Below are positions 33,664-41,725 of a stretch of 64,000 bases of DNA, in pieces. The notes under the pieces were generated by a model that did no database searches, was not told where the DNA came from, and saw only the letters and a program-made list of their open reading frames with translations. How positions within the stretch are numbered: position 1 is the first letter of the stretch; each line of letters begins with the position of its first letter. The translations under genes were made by a program, and so were the position numbers. Source of the DNA: JANQJA01 sp047947185 (lineage in GTDB: Bacteria > Pseudomonadota > Gammaproteobacteria > Pseudomonadales > Azotimanducaceae); the NCBI GenBank assembly GCA_047947185.1, contig CP170502.1:4960001-5024000 (forward strand), written 5' to 3'.

Positions 33664-35361
33664 TTATACGGCATCTGCCACCGAAAGGGTTTCACGCAGC
33701 TCCCGTTTCAGGAACTTGCCATTGGCATTGCGTGGCAGCGGCTCGCTCTGTAGCCAGATGTAACGCGGAATCTTGTGTTTCGCCATGTGAATTGCGCAGT
33801 GCTCGCGAATGCTCTCTGCGGAAAGCGTTGTCCCCGGTTTGACGACAATGGCGGCGCCGACTTCTTCACCCAGCCGGTCATCTTCCACACCAAACACGCT
33901 GCATTCGGCAACCTCAGGTATGTGGTGGATAACAGTTTCCACCTCAGCGCAATAGATGTTCTCACCACCACGCAGCACCATGTCCTTGACCCGGTCCACA
34001 ATAAAAATGAAGCCGTCTTCATCAATCCGGGCAACGTCACCCGTGTGGAGCCAGCCGTCAGTAATGGTCTCGGCCGTGGCTTCCGGGCGATTCAGGTAAC
34101 CCTTGATGACCGGTGCACCCTTAACCCAGAGTTCACCCACGGCGCCGCTCGGCAGCGCATTCCCTGCAGCGTCCACAACCTTGACCTCGAATGTCGGCAT
34201 GGCGGGTCCACAGCTCTCCGGTTTGTCGACGAAAAAATCGCTGCCAATGGAGGTAATGATGCCGCAGGTTTCGGTCATCCCGTAGCCTGTACCGGGACGC
34301 GCGGTCTTGACGGTACTGTCAATCTTGCCGACCAGGTCCGGTTGAAGCTGGGCACCACCACCACCAACGGAAAGCAGGCTGGAGGTGTCATATTTGTCGA
34401 AGTCTGGATGGGAGATGAGTTCCCGCGACATGATGGGGACACCGGTCAGGCTGGTGATGCGCTCCTGTTCGATCAACTGCAGGGCGGTCAGTGCGTCCCA
34501 GCGATACATGTGTACGAGTTTGCCACCCGCCATGGTGGCGGTGTGGGCCAGGCAGTTGTTGGCTGTGACGTGAAACAGCGGTGTTGTTACCAGGACCGAC
34601 ACTGGCGGCGCCGTGGCCGGGTCGGGTGGTGCAACACCCTTGGCCCGTGCCAGTGCGTGACCCATACAGTTGCCCCAGAAGGCAATATTCATGATATTCG
34701 CCACACAGCCACGGTGGGTTTGCTCGGCACCCTTGGGATGGCCGGTGGTGCCGGATGTATAAAAGATGCAGGCATCTTCATCAAAATCGACGGTTCGGTC
34801 GGGCAGGCTGCCGCCGGCCCGGGTCAGGTCAGAAAACGGAATGACCCCCTGACGGGGGGATTCAAGCCTCACCCCGATCACCCTGAGGTCCGGAAAGTCA
34901 CCCCTGATTTCATCGAACCGGTCGAGTCGCTCCTGGTCACACACCAGTGCAGCGGGAGCGGAGTCGCTGAGCCCGTAAGCCATTTCTTCCGACACCCACC
35001 AGGCGTTCATACCCACAACGGTGATGCCGGTTGAGACACAGGCCCAGTAGGTCAGCATCCACTCCGGGTAGTTACGCATGGCAATCGCGACCCGGTCGCC
35101 CTGCCTGATACCGTTTTCATCGAACCAGGCAGCAATTGCCGCAACGTCGCGGTGGGCATCCGCATAGGTCCAGCGGTCATTTTCGTAGACCAGGTAATCC
35201 CTGTCGGCAAACTGGGCGGAGCTGAGCCAGACTTCACGCAGGCTCGGGGGAGCGGCCGCATAGGTCCTGATGCGGTTACCTCTGACAACAACCTCGGTGA
35301 CCTCAAAAGGTGCCCCGGGTGCGGTGAGTTCAGACCAGACGGCTTTCAGTTCGTTGTACAT
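33664..35361 (-). CDS. AMP-dependent acyl-CoA synthetase/ligase
   Basis: The 565-residue adenylating enzyme has the P-loop CIFYTSGTTGHPKGAEQTHR, then GYGMTETCG, DGWLHTGDVARIDEDGF and the C-terminal PRNANGKFLKRELRE with the catalytic Lys. The pattern fits medium- to long-chain fatty acyl-CoA ligases or related carboxylic acid CoA ligases. The start at 35361 (MYNELKAVW) follows AGGGT. It runs divergent from a wax ester synthase gene, which uses acyl-CoA, so a shared role in storage lipid formation is plausible. Confidence 0.88.
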   Translation of the reverse strand: MYNELKAVWSELTAPGAPFEVTEVVVRGNRIRTYAAAPPSLREVWLSSAQFADRDYLVYENDRWTYADAHRDVAAIAAWFDENGIRQGDRVAIAMRNYPEWMLTYWACVSTGITVVGMNAWWVSEEMAYGLSDSAPAALVCDQERLDRFDEIRGDFPDLRVIGVRLESPRQGVIPFSDLTRAGGSLPDRTVDFDEDACIFYTSGTTGHPKGAEQTHRGCVANIMNIAFWGNCMGHALARAKGVAPPDPATAPPVSVLVTTPLFHVTANNCLAHTATMAGGKLVHMYRWDALTALQLIEQERITSLTGVPIMSRELISHPDFDKYDTSSLLSVGGGGAQLQPDLVGKIDSTVKTARPGTGYGMTETCGIITSIGSDFFVDKPESCGPAMPTFEVKVVDAAGNALPSGAVGELWVKGAPVIKGYLNRPEATAETITDGWLHTGDVARIDEDGFIFIVDRVKDMVLRGGENIYCAEVETVIHHIPEVAECSVFGVEDDRLGEEVGAAIVVKPGTTLSAESIREHCAIHMAKHKIPRYIWLQSEPLPRNANGKFLKRELRETLSVADAV

Positions 35362-35490
35362 AGACCCTGCTGTGCATGGAATTTGGCGCACCAAGATAGG
35401 GATTATTTGCCAGTGATGCAACTCGCACCTTTCCCGGGTTGGGCCGAGTGCGATATCCTGCGCGCCCCTGCAAGCTTGGACCGGCCGACC

Positions 35491-36909
35491 ATGGAACAGA
35501 TGACGGGGCAGGATGCCTCCTTTTTTTACGCAGAACTGCCAAAAAGCCCCATGCACATCGGTGGCCTGGCAATTTATGACCCTTCAACCGTCAAAGGTGA
35601 AAAACAGCGGTTCAAGGATATCCTTGAATTTATCCGTGAGCGCCTGCACCTGGCCAAAACGTTTCGGCGCAGGATTGTTGAGGTACCCTTCAGCCTGGAT
35701 CATCCCTACTGGATTGAAGACAGGGATTTTGACCTGGAGTATCACCTGCGACATATCCGGCTGCCGGAACCGGGTGACTGGCGCCAGCTTTGTATCCAGG
35801 CCGCACGGTTGCATGCACGGCCACTGGATCTGACCCGGCCACCCTGGGAATTTACCGTGGTGGAGGGACTCGATGCGATACCGGGCCTGCCAAAAGGTTC
35901 TTATGCCATAGTGTCCAAGATTCACCACGCCTGTATCGACGGTGTTTCGGGGTCGGATATCACGGAAGTGATTCACGGCCTGGAGCCATATCCCGCCCCA
36001 CCGCCACCTCCCGCCCAGCCATGGCAGGGTGAGGTGACACCCCATCCGTTTGAACTCCTGGCCCGGGCCCAGTTCAACAACGTCATGCAGCCCCTCCGGT
36101 TCGCCGAGGTGATGGCGCGGGCCATGCCGGCAATGGGACGGTTCCAGGAGGGTCTGGTCCGGCAACGTTTCCGGTTGAACACCACCATTCCCCGGACTCG
36201 CTTCAGTCATGCGGTAAGCGCCCATCGTGTGGTCGAGGGGCGCAGCTTTGAGCTTGCGCAGGTGAAGCAAGTCAAGGCGGCGGTTGCAGACGCCACGGTG
36301 AATGATGCGGTGCTGGCAATCTGTGGTGGCGCATTACGGAAATACCTCTCGGCAAAAGACGAACTGCCGACGCAGTCGCTGGTGGCCATGGCACCGGTAT
36401 CGGTGCGGCCAACCGGCGACAAACACGCTTTGGGCAACCAGGTTGCTGCCATGACCGTAGCAATTGGTACGGATATCAGTGATCCGCTGGCGCGGCTTGC
36501 GGCCGTTCATGAGGCCGCCATGGGTTCAAAAGAAATGACCAATGCGGTGGGAGCAAAGCTGATGACTGATTTCAGCCAGTTTATTCCGTCCACCACGGCC
36601 GCTATGGCATCCAGGCTCTACACGGAACTTGGTCTTGCCGAGGCCGTGGGGCCGGCGTTCAACTGCGTGATCACCAACGTGCCCGGCCCCCAGTTTCCGC
36701 TCTACTCGGCAGGCGCCAGGTTGGTCACCCAGTACGGGCTTGGCCCCATCTTCGACGGCATGGGGATTATTTTCCCGGTATTCAGCTATTGTGGGCAGAT
36801 AACCGTGAGTTTTAATGCCTGTCGCGACATGGTCCCGGACCCCGGCTTCTTTGCCGAGTGTATCGAGGCGTCGTTCAACGAACTGCTGGCGGCTGCTACC
36901 TCAGCCTGA
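35491..36909 (+). CDS. wax ester synthase/diacylglycerol acyltransferase (WS/DGAT)
   Basis: The 472-residue enzyme transfers acyl groups from acyl-CoA to fatty alcohols or diacylglycerol, making wax esters or triacylglycerol. It begins MEQMTGQDASFFYAEL, as in Acinetobacter and Marinobacter enzymes. It carries the active-site motif HHACIDGVSG (HHxxxDG) about residue 150. A PLDLTRPPWE segment lies before it and NVPGPQFPLY near the C-terminus. The start is set by this N-terminal pattern. The acyl-CoA synthetase is divergent, with 129 bases between starts. Long upstream in-frame extensions overlap that gene and were discarded. Confidence 0.93.
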   Translation: MEQMTGQDASFFYAELPKSPMHIGGLAIYDPSTVKGEKQRFKDILEFIRERLHLAKTFRRRIVEVPFSLDHPYWIEDRDFDLEYHLRHIRLPEPGDWRQLCIQAARLHARPLDLTRPPWEFTVVEGLDAIPGLPKGSYAIVSKIHHACIDGVSGSDITEVIHGLEPYPAPPPPPAQPWQGEVTPHPFELLARAQFNNVMQPLRFAEVMARAMPAMGRFQEGLVRQRFRLNTTIPRTRFSHAVSAHRVVEGRSFELAQVKQVKAAVADATVNDAVLAICGGALRKYLSAKDELPTQSLVAMAPVSVRPTGDKHALGNQVAAMTVAIGTDISDPLARLAAVHEAAMGSKEMTNAVGAKLMTDFSQFIPSTTAAMASRLYTELGLAEAVGPAFNCVITNVPGPQFPLYSAGARLVTQYGLGPIFDGMGIIFPVFSYCGQITVSFNACRDMVPDPGFFAECIEASFNELLAAATSA

Positions 36910-36968
36910 GGCCGGTCGAGACAGCCGACGGGCCTGCGCAGCGTCTGTTGCGGATTGGGGAATAGCCG

Positions 36969-37799
36969 TCAGTGGACGACCCTGGACCTTGATTCCAGTG
37001 AAAGCAGGCGTTTGCTGGCGAGAGTACGAATCTGTTCATCGCTGGTGATCTGCAGCACACGGGTGTAGGTGTGCTGCGCCATGAGGGTTTTGCCTTGCAT
37101 TTCGTACACGGCCCCCAACTGGATGCTGAATTCGTGTTGTGTCGGCCGAAGCAGCAGCTGGCGCTCAATACACTTCTCACTTTCATCCCAGGCCTTGTTG
37201 CGCCAGAAAATCTGTTTGAGGTTGTCCAGGACCCGGAGCAGGACAGATTTGTTGTCGGCCGGGTCAAAATACTCCGGTTGAACCACGGCCCTTGGGCCGG
37301 CGATCTGCTTCAGCAGCGTGGCACAGTCAGTCTCGCTGAGCAGCCGGCCGGTAAAAGGGTCCACAATCATGTGCTTTTCATCGCCGTAACGCACCAGGAA
37401 GTGACCCGGAAAGTTGATGCCTCTAACGGGGAGGTTCAGGCGAGCGCCCATGGTGATATGTATCAGGGCCAGTGTAATCGGGATGCCATAGTGGGTCTCA
37501 ATCACACGATTGAGGTAGCTGTTCTCAGGGGCATAGTAGTTGTGGATGGAGCCGGCAAACCCTTCTTCCCGGTGTATGAAATCGTTCAGAGATGCCACCG
37601 AGACACCGAGGGTTGTTGTCCGGTCAAACACTGTCTCAAACCGCTCTGCCATCCTGTCGAGGGCGGCCAGTGAACCCGCAATATCGAACGGCTCGTCGGT
37701 CTCTGCCGCAATCAGTAACGCGGCCTCGTCAAGCGGTACCTCGCTTGCTGCCAGTGAGGCTAATTCGGCAAATCGCTGCCTGATGTCCTGTTGATTCAT
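36969..37799 (-). CDS. SirB1/YchA-family transglutaminase-like protein
   Basis: The 276-residue protein has the SirB1-type core: LNRVIETHYGIPITLALIH, followed by RLNLPVRGINFPGHFLVRY, a transglutaminase-like fold in which the usual catalytic Cys is absent. A tetratricopeptide-like helical C-terminus follows (about residues 190-270). AGGA eight bases before the ATG at 37799 favours that start over 37805. The family often lies next to prmC/prfA, which is not so here, and its function is unproven. Confidence 0.85.
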   Translation of the reverse strand: MNQQDIRQRFAELASLAASEVPLDEAALLIAAETDEPFDIAGSLAALDRMAERFETVFDRTTTLGVSVASLNDFIHREEGFAGSIHNYYAPENSYLNRVIETHYGIPITLALIHITMGARLNLPVRGINFPGHFLVRYGDEKHMIVDPFTGRLLSETDCATLLKQIAGPRAVVQPEYFDPADNKSVLLRVLDNLKQIFWRNKAWDESEKCIERQLLLRPTQHEFSIQLGAVYEMQGKTLMAQHTYTRVLQITSDEQIRTLASKRLLSLESRSRVVH

Positions 37800-37885
37800 G
37801 CGCATATCCTTTGCACAATCTTTGCAAGGTTGATGCTGATATGCAATGCTCGAACACAGTCCCCGGAAGAGCTGGCTCGCGCAGG

Positions 37886-38581
37886 ATGTCCCAGGAGATT
37901 AAACCACCCGGCCTGTTATTGCGCCTGCTTGAAGGGCGGGCTGCTGCCGAGGCGGGTCAACTGATGCTGGCGCTGCCCGTCCTGCGCCTGCAGGCCAGAC
38001 GGGGCCAGGGTGAGCCGGTACTCGTCCTGCCCGGATTTATGGCGGATGACTCATCGACCCTGGTGCTGCGCCGGTATCTGCAGTCAATCGGTTACAGCGT
38101 TCACCCCTGGAGGCTGGGCGTCAATCGCGGGCGCATGCTGGATTTCCTTGAACCCGTGACGGGTATTGTGGCAGAGATGGCCCGAGCCGCGGGTCCCGTT
38201 CGGCTGGTCGGCTGGAGCAGGGGGGGTATTATCGCGAGGGAAGTTGCACGGGACCGGCCTGATCTTGTTGCTGGCGTGGTGACCATCGGGACACCGGTAA
38301 AAGGTGGAACCAGCGTGTCCAGCATCAGCCAGTGGGTACGCCACGAGACGGGACTGACGCCGGAACAGATGAGCGCCATGCTGCGCCAGCGCCAGCGGAC
38401 CCCCATCAAAAGCCCGGTCCGGGCTATCTACAGCAGGCTTGATGGTGTGGTTGCCTGGCAGGCCTGCATTGATGATGTCAGCCCGGATGTCAAACACTTC
38501 GAAGTGCGTTCAAGTCACACGGGTATGGGATTCAGTGCAGAGGTGTTCCGACTGCTGCCCAGATTGCTCAGTGTTTTCTGA
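37886..38581 (+). CDS. alpha/beta hydrolase, esterase/lipase-like
   Basis: The 231-residue protein has VLVLPGFMADDSSTLVLR near residue 45, which places the oxyanion loop. The nucleophile elbow GWSRGG lies near residue 110, and the candidate His is in SSHTGMGFSAEVF at the C-terminus. It resembles small esterase/lipase proteins of the EstA or PGAP1-like type. The start is uncertain: ATG at 37886 (MSQEIKPPG) or 37841. Its last 73 bases or so have a diverged duplicate at 39852-39924, beyond the RIO kinase gene. Confidence 0.75.
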   Translation: MSQEIKPPGLLLRLLEGRAAAEAGQLMLALPVLRLQARRGQGEPVLVLPGFMADDSSTLVLRRYLQSIGYSVHPWRLGVNRGRMLDFLEPVTGIVAEMARAAGPVRLVGWSRGGIIAREVARDRPDLVAGVVTIGTPVKGGTSVSSISQWVRHETGLTPEQMSAMLRQRQRTPIKSPVRAIYSRLDGVVAWQACIDDVSPDVKHFEVRSSHTGMGFSAEVFRLLPRLLSVF

Positions 38582-38696
38582 TGTCGTTTGCCGCAGCCAG
38601 CATTGCTTCGTTGACGTCGGCACCGCCAACCTAAGACTTACGCCTGCCATCAGTCAGGTGACAGGCAACAGGCGGCCGCAACCAGTGAACCCCGCA

Positions 38697-39452
38697 TCAG
38701 AAGTACTGCCGCATCATCTCTTCAATCGGCACCGCAAGGCCATACTTTGCAAAGTACCTTTCAATATTGACGAGGTCCCGTTGGAACAGGCTGTAGGCAT
38801 CGGGAGCGAGCCTCACGTCTATCGCCTGGGGCAGGTCAATAATGCAATGTTGTGAACCATCGTAAAGGATATTGTAGGCGGAGAAGTCACCGTGAACGAT
38901 GTCGTTCTCGATCATGGTTCCTGCATCCGCAAGTATCGCCCCGAGTAAGCGAGCGGCCTCGTCGGGTTCAAGTCTGCAGTTGACGAGCCTTGGCGCTGGT
39001 CCCTGGCCGTCGCTCACAAAGTCCATCAAGATGCCGTCGTCAGAGTGTGCATGCGGCTTCGGTACCCGTACACCCATATCAAACAGTGCGTTCAGCATGC
39101 GCCACTCACTGTCGATCCAGTGCTTGTGAAAGGCCTGTTTCCCTTTCTTCGATCCGCCGCGCATCGCCCTGGCCAGCCGGCGGTCGCGCATCTTGCCGAA
39201 GTTGCGGTAGTTACGATCCGTATCAAAGTGTCTAAAGTGGCGCGCCTTGTAAACCTTGGCAGCAAGGTGGTTTCCGTCCGGGGCCCTGCACAGGTAAACG
39301 GTGGCCTCCTTGCCATCATTAATCCTGCCGATGACCTCGTTGACGTAGCCGGCAAATGAATTGGTTATATTGTCTTTCTCGAACCCTTCAAGCTGGTGGA
39401 TCTTGAATTCAGCGCGCGCCAGATCGAAGGGCTCATGGTCTTTGTAAGACAT
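38697..39452 (-). CDS. RIO1-like serine/threonine protein kinase
   Basis: The 251-residue kinase has the RIO pattern: IGRINDGKEATVYLC (nucleotide loop), a LAAKVYK lysine, NDIVHGDFSAYNILY as catalytic loop and CIIDLPQAIDV as metal-binding loop. RIO kinases in archaea and eukaryotes mature the small ribosomal subunit. Bacterial ones are scattered and poorly understood. GGAG six bases before 39452 sets the start. It sits between the esterase gene and a decayed copy of that gene's 3' end, which hints at insertion of this segment. Confidence 0.88.
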   Translation of the reverse strand: MSYKDHEPFDLARAEFKIHQLEGFEKDNITNSFAGYVNEVIGRINDGKEATVYLCRAPDGNHLAAKVYKARHFRHFDTDRNYRNFGKMRDRRLARAMRGGSKKGKQAFHKHWIDSEWRMLNALFDMGVRVPKPHAHSDDGILMDFVSDGQGPAPRLVNCRLEPDEAARLLGAILADAGTMIENDIVHGDFSAYNILYDGSQHCIIDLPQAIDVRLAPDAYSLFQRDLVNIERYFAKYGLAVPIEEMMRQYF

Positions 39453-39884
39453 GAGCATCTCCAGTGGGTTGATTGGTGGCGATGCGCCGGGACTGCCTGG
39501 GCTGTTTTGCTAACCTGCGAGCGCACCGGTTAAATCGATGTGTGCTGTCATCTGTGCCTCCCGGTTAAAGTGTGGTAGCTGGAGAGAAGTATAGACGATG
39601 GAACTCACAGGATAGAACCCCGGATCCTGCCCGGAATCCACCGTGTGGTGCGATGGACCCAGGAGTCGGCACAGGCGTTTTGAAATGCCTGCAGCACCCT
39701 GCGAGTGTCGGTCCAGACACCCGCTGTATATATGCTGGCACCGCAGCGCCGGATTTGATCGAAACGGCGCCGGTTGATTGACGGCGGTACGGGAGACGTC
39801 ATCAACGAACCGCCGGTTTGCCCTGTTGTCGCGCTGGCCAGCAGCAATGATGCCAGCGTCGACGTCAAAAACCTCGCGCTTTGA
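39453..39884. other. 432-base gap with a gene remnant
   Basis: The gap lies between the RIO kinase start and the trhO stop. A 65-codon minus-strand frame (39605-39802) has no recognisable domain and no clear ribosome site. The plus strand near 39852 holds a decayed copy of the esterase 3' end, listed separately. The RIO kinase promoter should be near 39460-39560. No RNA gene was recognised. Confidence 0.55.
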
Positions 39885-39924
39885 TCAGGTCACGTGCGTC
39901 CGGGGTTCAGTGCCGAGGTGTTCC
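39852..39924 (+). pseudogene. remnant of a second alpha/beta hydrolase 3' end
   Basis: Bases 39852-39924 align without gaps to 38477-38549 in the esterase gene, about 71 percent identical by hand (52 of 73). The last 19 bases match at 18 positions. The same frame reads SVDVKNLAL, a stop, then GFSAEVFPWLLSV, against SPDVKHFEV and GFSAEVFRLLPRLLSV in the intact gene. An internal TGA and the absence of upstream homology mark it as a decayed fragment. It overlaps the 3' end of trhO on the other strand. Confidence 0.7.
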
Positions 39925-40931
39925 CCTGGCTGCTCAGCGTCGGCCGGCCCTGTGGCCGCCCGTCTGGCACTGGCCGCTCGCCGCGCCTGTTTTTCCGCCC
40001 GATGTTTCTGTTGTGCCAGCGCTGCATCAGCACCAATGTGCGCCTCACCGCGGGCCTGGGCCAGTTTGACCTGCTTTTGCCGCTCCATGAAGCGTCGCCG
40101 CTGTTCGCTGTCGGTCTGATCAATACAGTGGGGGCAACTGACCCCGGGTACCCAGGCGTTGCTCTGCTTATCCAGGTCGCTGACAGGCATACGGCACGCA
40201 TGGCACTGGTCATAGCTGCCGGGTTCAAGCTGGTGGTTGACCGACACCCGGTTGTCAAACACAAAACACTCACCTTCCCAGCGCGACTCCTCCGGGGGCA
40301 CCTCCTCAAGATATTTCAGAATACCCCCTTCCAGGTGGTAGACCTCTTCAAATCCCTGTGACTTGAGGAATGCCGTTGATTTTTCGCAGCGGATACCACC
40401 GGTACAGAACATGGCCACGCGGCGGTGTTTCCCGGGATCGAGATTGTCCCGGGCAAACGCCGGAAATTCCCGGAATGAGGACGTGTGTGGATTAACGGCA
40501 TTCCTGAAAGTACCAATCTGAATCTCGTAGTCATTGCGCGTGTCAATCACGGTGACGTCCGGATCATCAATCAGTGCATTCCAGTCACGAGGTGCAACAT
40601 AGGTGCCGACAATCTGTTTGGGATCAATGTCCGGTACACCCATGGTCACAATCTCTTTTTTCAGCTTGACCCGGGCGCGATGAAACGGCTGGTGTTCGTC
40701 AAATGATTCTTTTGCGACAAGCCCGGCCAGGCGCTCGTCCGCCCGCAGAAACGCAAGCAGTTGATCTATGCCTGTGCGTGATCCGGCAACCGTGCCATTA
40801 ATCCCTTCCCGGGCGAGCAGCAGTGTTCCGCGCAGTTGCTGTTCGGCCATCAGGTCGAGCAATGGCGCGCGCCAGCTTTCATAGTCATCCAGGGTGGCAA
40901 AATGATAAAGGGCGCAGACAACGGTGTGCAT
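39885..40931 (-). CDS. trhO: tRNA uridine-34 hydroxylase, rhodanese family
   Basis: The 348-residue protein matches TrhO (YceA), which forms 5-hydroxyuridine at tRNA wobble position 34 using molecular oxygen. The N-terminal acylphosphatase-like region has LLLAREGINGTVAG. The rhodanese domain carries the active Cys in MFCTGGIRCEKSTAFL, then an EVYHLEGGILKYLEE segment. A Cys-rich tail (CHACRMPV, CPHC) could bind zinc. The last 15-20 residues (near GEHLGTEPRTHVT) are read antisense to the hydrolase remnant, so this tail may be newly acquired. Confidence 0.92.
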   Translation of the reverse strand: MHTVVCALYHFATLDDYESWRAPLLDLMAEQQLRGTLLLAREGINGTVAGSRTGIDQLLAFLRADERLAGLVAKESFDEHQPFHRARVKLKKEIVTMGVPDIDPKQIVGTYVAPRDWNALIDDPDVTVIDTRNDYEIQIGTFRNAVNPHTSSFREFPAFARDNLDPGKHRRVAMFCTGGIRCEKSTAFLKSQGFEEVYHLEGGILKYLEEVPPEESRWEGECFVFDNRVSVNHQLEPGSYDQCHACRMPVSDLDKQSNAWVPGVSCPHCIDQTDSEQRRRFMERQKQVKLAQARGEAHIGADAALAQQKHRAEKQARRAASARRAATGPADAEQPGEHLGTEPRTHVT

Positions 40932-40988
40932 TGTTGACAGTTTCCAGCGGTGAGACCGGGAATTATGCCTGAGGTCCCGGTAAGCGGG

Positions 40989-41303
40989 CTAGTCTGGCCT
41001 TGCGGCGCTTGCCTCAGCCACCGCGCTGAGGGCAGTATCGAGCAGGTCAGCGGCGAGTTGTCCCGTCAGTGCCGGAGGCGCAAGGATGATTCTGGACCTG
41101 ATTGCCAGCGCCATGGCCGCCGCCTGCAGCACATCACCATTGCTGGTTGCACCCTCGCTGGCAAGGTCATCATCAATTGCCCGCAGGATGCTGGTGACCA
41201 GTTCTGCAATTCTTGTGGCGTTGTGAGTATCGTCGCGGAGCGGAAATTTGATGTCGAAGGCATCACCGGTTGCTGTTTTTGCCCGGTAAAACAGGGTTTG
41301 CAT
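40989..41303 (-). CDS. uncharacterised 104-residue protein
   Basis: The function was not recognised. The product is soluble, mildly acidic and helical-looking, with FDIKFPLRDDTHNATRIAEL near the start and an Ala-rich C-terminus. Codon use resembles the neighbours and it lies 39 bases after the response regulator stop on the same strand. It is probably the third gene of the histidine kinase-response regulator operon. It might act as an adaptor or target in that pathway, which is inference from position only. Confidence 0.6.
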   Translation of the reverse strand: MQTLFYRAKTATGDAFDIKFPLRDDTHNATRIAELVTSILRAIDDDLASEGATSNGDVLQAAAMALAIRSRIILAPPALTGQLAADLLDTALSAVAEASAARPD

Positions 41304-41342
41304 GAGCTGTGTCCAGATGAAAGAGTGAGAATCGACTGTCCT

Positions 41343-41705
41343 TCAGGGCAGGATGCGCCTGATGACATTCAGGACGTCGTCGATGTGGTAGGGTTTGGTA
41401 ATAATGTCATCGAAACCCGATGCCTCCATACGTTCGATGTCACCCCGGGTTGCATTTCCTGTTACCGCTACAACAGGGATATGCCGTGTCTGGTCATCAC
41501 CACGTAACATTTCGAGTGCCTGGTAACCATCAACCTCAGGCATTTGCAGATCCATCAGCACAAGGTCCGGTTGTTCGGTTCGAGCAAGCTTGAATGCAAG
41601 CAGGCCGTCGTCCACGGACAGCCGGGAATAGCCGTTAAAATCCAGGATGGCTTCCATCAGTTCCCGGTTCAGTCTGTTGTCTTCAACGACAAGTACAGTT
41701 TTCAT
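41343..41705 (-). CDS. single-domain response regulator
   Basis: The 120-residue CheY-like receiver has the acidic pair in VLVVEDNRLNRELM, the phosphoacceptor Asp in PDLVLMDLQMPEVDG, the Thr in VAVTGNAT and the Lys in ITKPYHIDD. There is no output domain, so it works through protein contacts or a phosphorelay. It is encoded directly after the histidine kinase on the same strand, 20 bases apart, which is very likely its partner. Confidence 0.92.
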   Translation of the reverse strand: MKTVLVVEDNRLNRELMEAILDFNGYSRLSVDDGLLAFKLARTEQPDLVLMDLQMPEVDGYQALEMLRGDDQTRHIPVVAVTGNATRGDIERMEASGFDDIITKPYHIDDVLNVIRRILP

Positions 41706-41725
41706 TGATGGCGACTTTTTCCCCG

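Noticed and set aside
33775..35034. A long plus-strand open frame of about 420 codons
   Set aside because: It lies wholly antisense to the acyl-CoA synthetase, whose motifs are all present. The antisense protein has no recognisable domain.
39605..39868. A minus-strand frame of up to 87 codons in the gap before trhO
   Set aside because: Its longest form starts with TTG, the ATG form is only 65 codons without a ribosome site, and no domain is seen. It is kept only in the gap description.
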